DNA of 17,560 bases. It comes from an uncultured Christensenella sp. Lineage in GTDB: Bacteria > Bacillota > Clostridia > Christensenellales > UBA1242. Numbering within the stretch: the first letter of the stretch is position 1; each line of letters begins with the position of its first letter. Positions 5,933-13,306 of the stretch are shown in pieces. Made by a program: the position numbers and the translations under genes. The stretch is taken from contig CAJKWP010000022.1 of NCBI GenBank assembly GCA_905203645.1, positions 1 through 17,560 on the forward strand, written 5' to 3'. Under the pieces are notes generated by a model. The model saw only the letters and a list, made by a program, of their open reading frames with translations, was not told where the DNA came from and did not search any database.

Positions 5933-8422
5933 ATGAACAAGTTAATATTGATTGATGGAAACAGTCTTGTAAACCGTGCTTTTTATGCTTTGCCATTTTT
6001 TACAAACAAAAATGGTGAGCACACTGGCGCGGTTTTTGGCTTTTCAAATATGCTTTTGAAGTTGTTTGAACTTCAAAAACCCACACACGTTGTGGTTGCA
6101 TTCGACTATTCACGCAAAACATTCCGAAATGAACTTTATTCCGACTATAAAGCTACACGGCGTGAAACTCCACCCGAACTGCTTGCACAACTTGATTTGT
6201 CCAAAACGTTACTTGACAACATGGACATAAAATGGATTTGGAAACAAGGTGTTGAGGGTGATGATATCATTGGTACTTTGGCAAAAAGATTTGATGGCGA
6301 AGTTGTGATTTTGACCGGTGACCGTGATGAATTGCAACTTGTTGATGACAACACAACCGTGCTTTTTACAAGGGTCGGCATAACCGATACGATGTATTAT
6401 ACAAAAGATAACATGGTTGAAAAGTGCGGAATGCGTGCAGACCAAATTGTCGACTACAAAGCACTTATGGGTGACAAGTCCGACAATATCCCCGGTGTTC
6501 CTGGCATTGGAAAAACAACAGCAAACAGTCTGTTAAACCAATATGGAACATTGAACAATATATATGAACATATAAACGAAATAAAACCAAGTGCAAAGGC
6601 AAAACTTGAAGCAGGCAAAGATTTGGCGTATTTGAGTCAAACTCTTGCACGCATCAAAACCGATTGCGATATTGATTTTGATTTTGCAGATGCAGAATTT
6701 CACTTTTCTTTTCAGCCCAAACTTCGCGATTTTATGGAAGATATGGAATTTTGGTCAGCACTCAAACGTTATGAACAATATATAAAACATGACAATTCCG
6801 AAAATGAAGAAACTCCAAATCTTTTAAACTCCATTCAAGACCTTGACAATTTTGCAAACCAAATTCAAACAAGCAAACAATTTGGCTTTTCCTTGCAACC
6901 AACACCAACTTTTGCTTTTGACAAACAAACTTATTCGCTTGGCGAAGAACTTGACAAGACTGTATGCCTTGAAAGGTTTAAAACATTTTTTGAAGATGAA
7001 CAAATACAAAAAATAACTTTTGATTTGAAATCTCAACTTTCCATTTTGGAACAAAACAATATAAATATATCCAAAAACAACATTTTTGATTGTGCAATCG
7101 CCAGTTATTTGATATGGGCAGGCACAAAAAGTGAATATCACAATTTTTCTATAGGAAACTTTGTTGAAAAACAAAACGAAATAAAAGATTTGCTCAAACA
7201 ATACAAACTTGAAGATTTGTACAACAAAATCGAACTTCCACTCACTTTTGTTTTGTACGACATGGAAAAGAGTGGTTTCAAAATTGATGCAAACGAACTT
7301 GATGTTTTGAAAAAAGAATACGAAGAAAAGATTGAACAGACAAAAAATCAACTTTATCAGATGGCAGGTGAAAAATTCAATTTGAATTCGCCAATGCAAA
7401 TCGCATATATTCTGTTTGACAAACTTGGCATAAAATGCCCAGGAAAAAAACGTTCAACAAGCATCGAAGTGCTCAATGAAATTTTGGGTGAGCATCCAAT
7501 TGTCCAAACACTTATTGATTATCGAAGATATTTCAAAATGTATTCGACTTATATAATGCCTTACAAGGAAATTTTGGAAAGAAAAGGCGAGATTATTAAC
7601 ACAGTGTTCAATCAAACATTGACAGCAACAGGCAGACTTTCTTCAAGCGATCCCAACTTGCAAAATATTCCAATCCGTGATGAAGACGGAAAAAACATCC
7701 GAAAGATATTTATTTCAAGATTTTCTAACGGCGTAATTATGTCCGCAGATTACAATCAAATCGAACTAAGGCTTTTGGCGAACTTTTCCGAAGACCAAAA
7801 TATGATTGGTGCATTTGTAAACAATATCGACATTCACACCAAAACTGCAAGCGAAATATTTGGCGTGCCACCGCTTTTGGTTACAAGTCAAATGCGTCGT
7901 GACGCAAAAAGTGTAAATTTTGGAATAGTTTACGGTATAAGTGATTTTGGACTTGCAAAAGGTCTTGGAATTCCAATCGCAAACGCAAAAGAATATATGC
8001 AAAAATATTTTGCATCTTATCCAAGCGTAAAAGTTTATCAACAACGACTTATCGAATATGCAAAACAAAACGGATTTACAAGGACAAAATTTGGACGCAT
8101 AAGACGTATCCCCGAAATCAACGCAACAAATTTTGGAACCAGACAATTTGGTGAAAGAATTGCAATCAATGCTCCACTTCAAGGAACTGCTTCGGATATT
8201 ATCAAAATTGCAATGATAAGGGTTTATGACAAGTTAAAAGAACATAACCTTAAAGCAAAACTTATTTTGCAGGTTCACGATGAACTTATTTTGGATGTTC
8301 CATCACAAGAAATTGAAGAATGTGAAAATATTTTGAAAGATTGTATGGAAAATGTAGTTAATTTGAAAGTGCATTTGCCTGTAAGCATAAGTTATGGCAA
8401 AAATTGGTTTTACACAAAATAA
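5933..8422 (+). CDS. polA: DNA polymerase I
   Basis: Repair and Okazaki-fragment polymerase of 829 residues. The 5' nuclease domain (1-290) has LILIDGNSLVNRAFY (4-18), GVEGDDIIG (107-115), TGDRDELQL (128-136) and GDKSDNIPGVPGIG (180-193). The middle domain (about 300-435) is a degenerate 3'-5' exonuclease: the usual DxE motif is FGFSLQP here, and the second motif is FDLKSQLS, so proofreading is probably absent, as in Bacillus and Thermus PolA. In the polymerase domain, motif A is SADYNQIELR (604-613, D606), motif B is RRDAKSVNFGIVYG (655-668, F663 at the position that sets ddNTP discrimination), and motif C is QVHDEL (780-785). I chose ATG 5933, which has a weak GAAAGAAG RBS; the in-frame extension to 5900 overlaps the previous gene. 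It is the last gene of the acpP operon, and its stop abuts that of the convergent deacetylase. Confidence 0.97.
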   Translation: MNKLILIDGNSLVNRAFYALPFFTNKNGEHTGAVFGFSNMLLKLFELQKPTHVVVAFDYSRKTFRNELYSDYKATRRETPPELLAQLDLSKTLLDNMDIKWIWKQGVEGDDIIGTLAKRFDGEVVILTGDRDELQLVDDNTTVLFTRVGITDTMYYTKDNMVEKCGMRADQIVDYKALMGDKSDNIPGVPGIGKTTANSLLNQYGTLNNIYEHINEIKPSAKAKLEAGKDLAYLSQTLARIKTDCDIDFDFADAEFHFSFQPKLRDFMEDMEFWSALKRYEQYIKHDNSENEETPNLLNSIQDLDNFANQIQTSKQFGFSLQPTPTFAFDKQTYSLGEELDKTVCLERFKTFFEDEQIQKITFDLKSQLSILEQNNINISKNNIFDCAIASYLIWAGTKSEYHNFSIGNFVEKQNEIKDLLKQYKLEDLYNKIELPLTFVLYDMEKSGFKIDANELDVLKKEYEEKIEQTKNQLYQMAGEKFNLNSPMQIAYILFDKLGIKCPGKKRSTSIEVLNEILGEHPIVQTLIDYRRYFKMYSTYIMPYKEILERKGEIINTVFNQTLTATGRLSSSDPNLQNIPIRDEDGKNIRKIFISRFSNGVIMSADYNQIELRLLANFSEDQNMIGAFVNNIDIHTKTASEIFGVPPLLVTSQMRRDAKSVNFGIVYGISDFGLAKGLGIPIANAKEYMQKYFASYPSVKVYQQRLIEYAKQNGFTRTKFGRIRRIPEINATNFGTRQFGERIAINAPLQGTASDIIKIAMIRVYDKLKEHNLKAKLILQVHDELILDVPSQEIEECENILKDCMENVVNLKVHLPVSISYGKNWFYTK

Positions 8423-9544
8423 TCAAATCAAACTACGCAATTTATCCTTTACAAGATTGGCATCAAAATATGGTGCCAATTTTTTTTGTTGATTGCAAAT
8501 CGTGTATCCGTCCACACATATTCTGTCCATAAACAAAACTTTTGGACTTATATTTTTGTCAAAAGGAAGATACGAATAAAACTTTTGCATTCCAACCCCG
8601 CAAAACAAACAAAAACCAGCATCTTTCAGCATTTGATGTTTTTGTGAAATTTTTCCGTCAGTTGCAATTTCCCATTCACCATAAGGATAAACATAAACTT
8701 TTGTTTTTCCAATGATGGGTTCAACTTCGCTTTGCCAAAGTTTGATTTCTTGTTCAAACTTTTTTTCGGATATTTTTTTCATGTGATAATGTCCATAACT
8801 ATGACAGGCAAAATTCCAACCATCTTGTTTGAGTTTTTTTACGACTTGTTTTGCATTTTGTATTTCACTTTCACGGTTAACAGTGTTTTTTGAACTTGTG
8901 CGATAACCCAAAATTCCATCAAAGCCGGTAAGACAAATTGTACCTTTTGCACCAAACGGTGAAAAATCTGGATATTTCCTTACAAAATTTTCAAGTATGG
9001 TTACAAATTCGTTTGAAGTAGATATTTCATTCTTTCCATTTACAAAAGTTTGTGTCGCAATATTGCCGTTGTCCAAAATTATTTTGTCAACCATTCCTTT
9101 TGACATTTTTCTTTGGTCATAAACAACATCGTCAAACGAAAGTATAAGCGCTTTTTTGCCGACAGGTACTTTGACTTTTTGTTTTTGTCCGTCGCCATTT
9201 TGACTTGTAAAAGTTTTGTTTATATCAACAAGCACAAAATTGTTTTTGTAAAGTTGCTGCAAAATACTTTCAAATTCATTTGGGGTAATACAATCGTTTG
9301 CAAAATGTTTTGACATACTGTTTGACTTTGAAAAAGCCACAGAAGGATAGGCAAGCAAACAATGCGTAAACAAATGATGTACGTCATAAGTATATTCAAA
9401 TTCTTGATTTGGCGTTTGGATTTTGCTGTCGAATGCAAAAGCAAAATTTTGTGAGTGATTTGCACATATGTTTGAAAAGTTTGCAAATTCAAACAAAATT
9501 GCACAAAAAATCGCAAAAATAACAAAAATTTTTAATTTTTTCAT
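8423..9544 (-). CDS. Exported polysaccharide deacetylase (NodB/CE4-like)
   Basis: This 373-residue protein has an N-terminal signal-like segment (MKKLKIFVIF, hydrophobic to about residue 26, no lipobox). The NodB motifs are visible: SFDD at 136-139 (motif 1, usually TFDDG), HSYGH at 248-252 (the two zinc histidines, motif 2), and YPYGEW at 286-291 (motif 3). Such enzymes remove N- or O-acetyl groups from cell-wall or other polysaccharides outside the cell; the substrate cannot be told from sequence. An N-terminal domain (about 45-125) precedes the catalytic part. ATG 9544 is preferred over the upstream in-frame start near 9715, because it begins the signal peptide and the extension crosses the divergent promoter and the next gene. 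No Shine-Dalgarno is visible. Confidence 0.88.
   Translation of the reverse strand: MKKLKIFVIFAIFCAILFEFANFSNICANHSQNFAFAFDSKIQTPNQEFEYTYDVHHLFTHCLLAYPSVAFSKSNSMSKHFANDCITPNEFESILQQLYKNNFVLVDINKTFTSQNGDGQKQKVKVPVGKKALILSFDDVVYDQRKMSKGMVDKIILDNGNIATQTFVNGKNEISTSNEFVTILENFVRKYPDFSPFGAKGTICLTGFDGILGYRTSSKNTVNRESEIQNAKQVVKKLKQDGWNFACHSYGHYHMKKISEKKFEQEIKLWQSEVEPIIGKTKVYVYPYGEWEIATDGKISQKHQMLKDAGFCLFCGVGMQKFYSYLPFDKNISPKVLFMDRICVDGYTICNQQKKLAPYFDANLVKDKLRSLI
8456..8487 (+). terminator. polA-side terminator inside the convergent deacetylase gene
   Basis: ATTGGCATCA (8456-8465) pairs with TGGTGCCAAT (8471-8480), giving 10 bp with one T-G pair, around an AAATA loop. A T8 run (8480-8487) follows. In plus orientation this is a good intrinsic terminator for polA, yet it lies wholly within the coding 3' end of the opposing gene (residues of its YFDANL region). 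Confidence 0.75.
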
Positions 9545-9562
9545 ACAAATAGTTTTTGTACA

Positions 9563-9601
9563 ATTAAAATGTTTATACAAAAAAAGTACAATACTTAACA
9601 A
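9563..9601 (-). promoter_or_regulatory. Promoter candidates for the deacetylase gene
   Basis: On the minus strand two overlapping matches exist: TTGTTA (9596-9601) 18 bp from TATAAA (9572-9577), and TTGTAC (9586-9591) 17 bp from TTTAAT (9563-9568). Both overlap the direct repeats at 9577-9611. The leader would carry no Shine-Dalgarno. Confidence 0.45.
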
Positions 9602-9611
9602 AAAAAGTACA
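9577..9611. repeat. Tandem 14-bp direct repeat, 21-bp period (operator candidate)
   Basis: ACAAAAAAAGTACA occurs at 9577-9590 and again, identically, at 9598-9611. The 21-bp period equals two DNA turns, placing both copies on the same face. The repeats lie between divergent genes and overlap the -35/spacer of the minus promoter. A regulator-binding site is inferred. Confidence 0.5.
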
Positions 9612-9630
9612 CATTTCGCCATTTGTTTTT

Positions 9631-9639
9631 TGTTACAAT
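9631..9639 (+). promoter_or_regulatory. Extended -10 element for the gene at 9658
   Basis: TGTTACAAT (9631-9639) is identical to the acpP extended -10. No good -35 box is seen at 16-18 bp, which fits an extended -10 or activator-dependent promoter. The short leader carries GAGGG (9649-9653) as RBS. Confidence 0.5.
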
Positions 9640-9657
9640 TATGCCAGTGAGGGACAA

Positions 9658-10797
9658 ATGGAAAGTTATCAAAATATTTTATACAAAAAAAGAGCAGTGG
9701 AAAGTCTGTCAACAATTATTTCTCAGACCGAAGCAAAAAAAATATTGTTTTTGGCAAGCAAGACGGCATATCAAAACTTTGGTGCACTTGTCACAAATCA
9801 GTTGGCACTTGCAGATTGTGAATTTGTTTTGAAGTTGTTGCCATCACAATGCACCAAACAAAACGTTCAGGATGCAATTTCGTGTGCAAAAGATTGTGCA
9901 CTTGTTGTGGCATTAGGTGGTGCAAGTATATGCGATATTGCAAAAATAGTCGCAACAACGTTGGATTTGGATTTTATTTTGATTCCGTCAATGCCTTCAA
10001 ATTTTGGATATTTTACTCTTGACTCCTTTTGCCAAGAAGAAAACGTCTACAAAAAAATTCGCACAAATCAAGCATACAAAATATTGGTTGACGAAAATAT
10101 TATTTCAAAGGCAGACCGAAAGCAAGTTATAAATGGACAAAAACTTGTTTTGTCACTTTATGAAGCACTGTTTTCTTGTCAGTTTGACAATTTGTTTTAC
10201 AACAACAAAAGGGATTTGACAAATTTGAAATTGCAACTTTGCAAATTTAAAGATAACTATGAGTATTTGCAAAGTGACACAGATGACAGCAAATTGGTTT
10301 TGATGGATATTTTGATTGAACTTGCTAAAGCTACCGAAGATATGGACAGTATAAATGTTTTTGATTTTGCTTTTTGCTTGAAGACAAAAAGTAATTTGCC
10401 ATTTGGAACATTGTGCCTTTTGGCAAGCAAAATACTTGCAAATCTTTACAAGCAAACTTTTGAAATAAAAAATATTTACAAGTTCTCTTTGCCAAATTTT
10501 GATGTCATTGACCAAAATCTTTCCAGTTTGAACATAAACAAAAAAAGTGTCAATTTCACACCACTCAAATCCATGTTTGACAATTCAGTCTACAAAAAAA
10601 TCAATGCAATAAAAAATCAATGTCTTGCACTATGTGAAAATTTTGAAAATCAATTATCAAATTTTTCTCTTCCAGCAGACAAAAGTGAATTGCAGCTTGA
10701 TGACGTTTGCAAAGTGATGAACATTGCTCCTTTGGTGTATAGTTGTTCTCCGCTTGTAAATATGATTTATGGAATCGGACTTTTGAATATTTGTTGA
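9658..10797 (+). CDS. Glycerol-1-phosphate dehydrogenase-like protein lacking metal histidines
   Basis: The 379-residue protein resembles the iron-containing alcohol dehydrogenase / glycerol-1-phosphate dehydrogenase (AraM/EgsA) superfamily. A nucleotide-binding segment reads LVVALGGASICDIAK (82-96), where the family has GGGxxxDxAK, and ILIPSMPSNFGYFT (107-120) stands for the usual P-T-x-x-S-x-D-G stretch. An internal part (about 125-280) is shorter in recognisable motifs. The family uses an Asp and two or three His to hold Zn/Fe; this protein contains no histidine at all, and the HGE-type motif region reads NLPFGT (246-251). It may be a non-catalytic relative or use the fold differently. It is divergent from the deacetylase; the ATG follows GAGGG. 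The family call is moderate and the activity unknown. Confidence 0.68.
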   Translation: MESYQNILYKKRAVESLSTIISQTEAKKILFLASKTAYQNFGALVTNQLALADCEFVLKLLPSQCTKQNVQDAISCAKDCALVVALGGASICDIAKIVATTLDLDFILIPSMPSNFGYFTLDSFCQEENVYKKIRTNQAYKILVDENIISKADRKQVINGQKLVLSLYEALFSCQFDNLFYNNKRDLTNLKLQLCKFKDNYEYLQSDTDDSKLVLMDILIELAKATEDMDSINVFDFAFCLKTKSNLPFGTLCLLASKILANLYKQTFEIKNIYKFSLPNFDVIDQNLSSLNINKKSVNFTPLKSMFDNSVYKKINAIKNQCLALCENFENQLSNFSLPADKSELQLDDVCKVMNIAPLVYSCSPLVNMIYGIGLLNIC

Positions 10798-10836
10798 TAT
10801 AACTTTGATTGCAAAATAAACACACTTTATTTTTAT

Positions 10837-10865
10837 TTGCCATCGTAAAAAATATATGATAAACT
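10837..10865 (+). promoter_or_regulatory. Promoter of the lipoprotein gene
   Basis: TTGCCA (10837-10842) and TAAACT (10860-10865) are spaced by 17 bp, with TG at 10857-10858 giving an extended -10. An AAAAAGGGGAAG purine stretch (10875-10886) serves as RBS before the ATG at 10891. Confidence 0.7.
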
Positions 10866-10890
10866 AAACCTAGAAAAAGGGGAAGTAAGA

Positions 10891-11955
10891 ATGAAGAAAA
10901 ACAAGAACAAAAACAAAGTGATATTTTCGATAGTTACAACTTTTTGCTTAATGTTATCAGCAATGTTTATCTTTACTGCATGTGGTGGACATAAACATTC
11001 TTTTTCAAGCGAGTGGACTTGTGATACTGAATATCACTGGCATGCTTGCAGTGGTGAAGAATGCACAGAAAAAAGTGAATACAAAAAACATGATTATTCA
11101 AGCGATACTGACCCAATATGTGATACTTGTGGATATGAAAGAACTTTTGATGAAAATATTGTTACATGTGAAAATAAAATTTCAAAAACTTATAACGGAA
11201 AGATTCAGGCTCTTGTTCAAGATGAAGACTTCTCTGTTACGTATGGAAAAGCTTCAGTTTCATACAAGTTGAAAGATACAGAAAACGCATTCACTGCAGA
11301 TGCCCCTAAATTTGCAGGAACTTATCTTGTAAAAATTCTTGTTCAAGCAAACTCATCTTACAAAGCTGCTTCCAAAGTTGTTGAATATACAATTGAAAAA
11401 ATCAATCTGAATGAAGTTTTGAAGGATATTGTCAATCCTTATTATAATGGGACAGAAATACATGAGGATTACGTTTTTAAGGGTGAGAATAACAGTTTAA
11501 CCAGCGATAGCATTAAGGTCAAAATTACATTTGCAGACAAAAATGTAGGAACAGAATCTTCTGGTGTTGAAATTTTTACAACCAAAAGTGACAAATCGGT
11601 TCTAGATAATTATAAATTTGATGCAAGCACTTTCAAAGTTATAAGAACTAGAAAAACAATTGTTCTTGACGGTACAAAAAACAGGAAATTAAAAATCAGC
11701 GACCTGGATGACGGATTCAGTTTGATAGCACTTGGCGAGAATGTTTTTGGAGTTGTTGAAGGGGAGAAAGTATTTCTTCAAGTTGAAAAGACATTTGATT
11801 GGCCAACGGATTCTGAAATAAAACTTGTTATCGATAAAAAAGATTATGTAAAGGGCGAAAATGAAGTTGTAAAACTTTCAGGCGCCGACGCTGGCAATTA
11901 TAATCTTTATGTTTATGACGCATATCCAGCAAGTGCAACTTATACAAAAAATTAA
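10891..11955 (+). CDS. Surface lipoprotein with HWH/CxxC motif and bacterial repeat (YDG/MBG-like) domains
   Basis: This is a 354-residue exported protein. A basic start and hydrophobic helix end in the lipobox FTAC, so Cys31 is likely lipidated. Residues 34-84 hold a His/Cys-rich module: HKHSF, then HWHAC (49-53) with GEEC (56-58 region), then CDTCGYER (77-84), with a spacing that suits metal binding. It resembles modules seen in clostridial surface proteins. Two repeat-like domains follow: about 98-170 (KTYNGK ... AGTYLVKILV ... YTIEK) and 183-255 (YYNGTEI ... DNYKF), matching the YDG/MBG-type beta repeats of cell-surface proteins; 256-354 may be a third. Of 19 leucines, 4 use TTA, a codon nearly absent from the neighbouring housekeeping genes I checked, which suggests a different history. 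It is flanked by its own promoter and terminator. Confidence 0.8.
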   Translation: MKKNKNKNKVIFSIVTTFCLMLSAMFIFTACGGHKHSFSSEWTCDTEYHWHACSGEECTEKSEYKKHDYSSDTDPICDTCGYERTFDENIVTCENKISKTYNGKIQALVQDEDFSVTYGKASVSYKLKDTENAFTADAPKFAGTYLVKILVQANSSYKAASKVVEYTIEKINLNEVLKDIVNPYYNGTEIHEDYVFKGENNSLTSDSIKVKITFADKNVGTESSGVEIFTTKSDKSVLDNYKFDASTFKVIRTRKTIVLDGTKNRKLKISDLDDGFSLIALGENVFGVVEGEKVFLQVEKTFDWPTDSEIKLVIDKKDYVKGENEVVKLSGADAGNYNLYVYDAYPASATYTKN

Positions 11956-11978
11956 AAAAAAGCCGAAAGGTTTTTTTT
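11954..11978 (+). terminator. Rho-independent terminator after the lipoprotein gene
   Basis: A run of A8 and GCC, a GAAA tetraloop, and GG followed by T8 form a stem with two GC pairs, one G-T pair and several A-T pairs. It overlaps the stop codon, and its symmetry could let it work in both directions. Confidence 0.75.
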
Positions 11979-12038
11979 GTTGATAACTTCAAAAAATAAT
12001 CAAAAATTAAAATGATTATGACACATATTTTTTGGCAA

Positions 12039-12044
12039 TAATGT
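12039..12044 (+). promoter_or_regulatory. Possible -10 box (TAATGT) just before the 12049 gene
   Basis: TAATGT ends 4 nt before the ATG. A weak TTATGA (12016-12021) lies 17 bp upstream of it. There is no clear Shine-Dalgarno, so a leaderless transcript is possible. The -35 match is poor. Confidence 0.25.
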
Positions 12045-12048
12045 TTTT

Positions 12049-12501
12049 ATGAAAAAAATATTTGCTCTTGTATGTGTCTTTTTTATTTTGGGTTTTTGTG
12101 TATCTTTTTTGGATGTTGATTTTTCAAACATCGATGGACAAGTTACGTTCGTAACATTTACGACACAAAGTTCACCAATGGGGACAACTACAACTCAATG
12201 TGGCGACAAAAGTTTTGTAACTTGTGATATAACAAATTTTCAAAATGTCAAATCAAAATTGGAAAATATCCAAGGTTTCACGTTGCGCCCCGCCAATCTT
12301 GAGTTTTCACAGTTTTCAAAACAATTTCATCTGAAAGTTGTCAAAACTGAAAAAATTGATGACCAAACAGTAATTTATGGATATTGTCCAAATTTTTCTG
12401 ACCATATTGTGATTGAATACAAATTTGCAAACGTACAGATTGTTGTCCAAGATCAAATGGTTACAGCAATAGGTGTGCCGGCCATTTTGGATAGTTTTTA
12501 A
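12049..12501 (+). CDS. Secreted hypothetical protein, possibly YwmB-like
   Basis: This 150-residue protein has a clear signal-like N-terminus (MKKIFALVCVFFILGFCVSF). The mature part holds two cysteines (GDKSFVTCDI and the preceding TQCGDK) and a C-terminal pattern YKFANVQIVVQDQMVTAIG followed by PAILDSF. That ending recalls YwmB-type exported proteins of Bacillota, which close with a conserved N-x-Q-[IV] ... G-x-P-[LI]-I stretch, though YwmB is longer (about 240 residues, from memory). In Bacillus subtilis ywmB lies near murAA, spoIID and spoIIQ; here a SpoIIQ-like gene follows 63 bp downstream, which supports the idea. It remains tentative. The start has no good RBS. Confidence 0.65.
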   Translation: MKKIFALVCVFFILGFCVSFLDVDFSNIDGQVTFVTFTTQSSPMGTTTTQCGDKSFVTCDITNFQNVKSKLENIQGFTLRPANLEFSQFSKQFHLKVVKTEKIDDQTVIYGYCPNFSDHIVIEYKFANVQIVVQDQMVTAIGVPAILDSF

Positions 12502-12506
12502 AAAAA

Positions 12507-12534
12507 ATAAAAAGTAAATGTTTAAACTTTTTAT
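12507..12534. terminator. Weak AT-rich hairpin between the 12049 and 12565 genes
   Basis: ATAAAAAGT (12507-12515) pairs with ACTTTTTAT (12526-12534) around a 10-nt loop. Only one pair is GC, so it may be a weak terminator or have no function. Confidence 0.25.
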
Positions 12535-12564
12535 ATTTGTCAACAATTATGTCAGGAGGTTAAA

Positions 12565-13146
12565 ATGAAAAAACAAAAGGTCCTTAATTTTTTGAAAAAG
12601 TATGGGTATTATTGCATAGCGGGCGCGCTGATAGTTGCCATTGGACTTACAGTTTTGTTTGCGACAAAAAATGAAGGCGGTAATGCCAATATCACTCCAG
12701 ATGATAACATTGTAAGTGTGGACACAAAACCAATTTCATTTGAGTTGCCGATGAAGAATGCAAGTTTGCTTAAAGGGTTTTCTGATACAGAAATTCAATA
12801 TAACAAAACCCTCAATCAATGGGAAGCACACAAATCTTGCGACCTTGTTGCAAGTGACTTGTCAGTATTTGCTGTTGAAAGTGGTACAATAACTGCTGTT
12901 GAAAACAACTTTGCATTTGGCACAATAGTGACTATTACTCATCGTGACGGTTTTGTATCGACTTATGCATCCCTTGCAGACAATGTTCCAGTCAAAAAAG
13001 GTGACACAGTAACAAAAGGTCAAAAAATTGGCGAAGCATCTGACACTGCCGAAAACGAAAGCAGTGAAGGAAAACATTTGCACTTTGAAATGTTCAAAAA
13101 TGGCAATAAGGTTGATCCTAGCAATTATATTTCATTCGGCAAATAA
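12565..13146 (+). CDS. Membrane-anchored M23 (LytM) endopeptidase, SpoIIQ-like
   Basis: This 193-residue protein has one N-terminal membrane helix (about 15-32), a linker, and an M23 peptidase domain outside the cell. The zinc-binding residues of active LytM enzymes appear intact: H89-x3-D93 (HKSCD) and H171-x-H173 (HLHFE). The segment GFSDTEIQYNKTLNQWEAHK (71-90) closely follows SpoIIQ of spore formers, where clostridial forms keep the zinc site. SpoIIQ links forespore and mother cell during engulfment; a vegetative wall hydrolase is the alternative. A perfect AGGAGG RBS (12554-12559) lies 5 nt before the ATG, so strong translation is likely. The gene before it may be YwmB-like; spoIID and murA are not adjacent. 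Its stop is followed at once by a large inverted repeat. Confidence 0.88.
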   Translation: MKKQKVLNFLKKYGYYCIAGALIVAIGLTVLFATKNEGGNANITPDDNIVSVDTKPISFELPMKNASLLKGFSDTEIQYNKTLNQWEAHKSCDLVASDLSVFAVESGTITAVENNFAFGTIVTITHRDGFVSTYASLADNVPVKKGDTVTKGQKIGEASDTAENESSEGKHLHFEMFKNGNKVDPSNYISFGK

Positions 13147-13278
13147 AAACAAACGAACAATAAACAGCGCAATACTTCGTTTACTGGAGTCGTTTTATGA
13201 CAGTCATTTAGGGTTTACTAAACTCCTGTCATAAAACGACTCCGAGCCTTGTCTTGCTTGTTTCTTGTTCGTTTGTTT
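13147..13278. repeat. Composite inverted repeat (about 132 bp) between convergent genes
   Basis: Outer arms AAACAAACGAACAA (13147-13160) and TTGTTCGTTTGTTT (13265-13278) are perfect 14-bp complements. Inner arms GGAGTCGTTTTATGACAG (13186-13203) and CTGTCATAAAACGACTCC (13226-13243) are perfect 18-bp complements. The 22-nt loop holds a third 5-bp inverted pair, TTTAG (13207-13211) with CTAAA (13218-13222). The stretches between inner and outer arms pair only partly. It fills most of the gap between M23 and kinase genes. It may be a bidirectional terminator, a MITE-like or REP-like element, or a structured RNA. No clear target-site duplication was found. Confidence 0.85.
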
Positions 13279-13306
13279 ATTTACATATTTCTGCCTTGGG
13301 ATTGTT

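Noticed and set aside
9545..9715. Longer N-terminus of the deacetylase (57 more residues)
   Set aside because: It crosses the divergent promoter region and the next gene's start, and would bury the signal peptide.
13147..13278. Integron attC site
   Set aside because: Although the region is a long imperfect hairpin, no integrase or cassette-like array is present and no clear RYYYAAC/GTTRRRY core pair was found.
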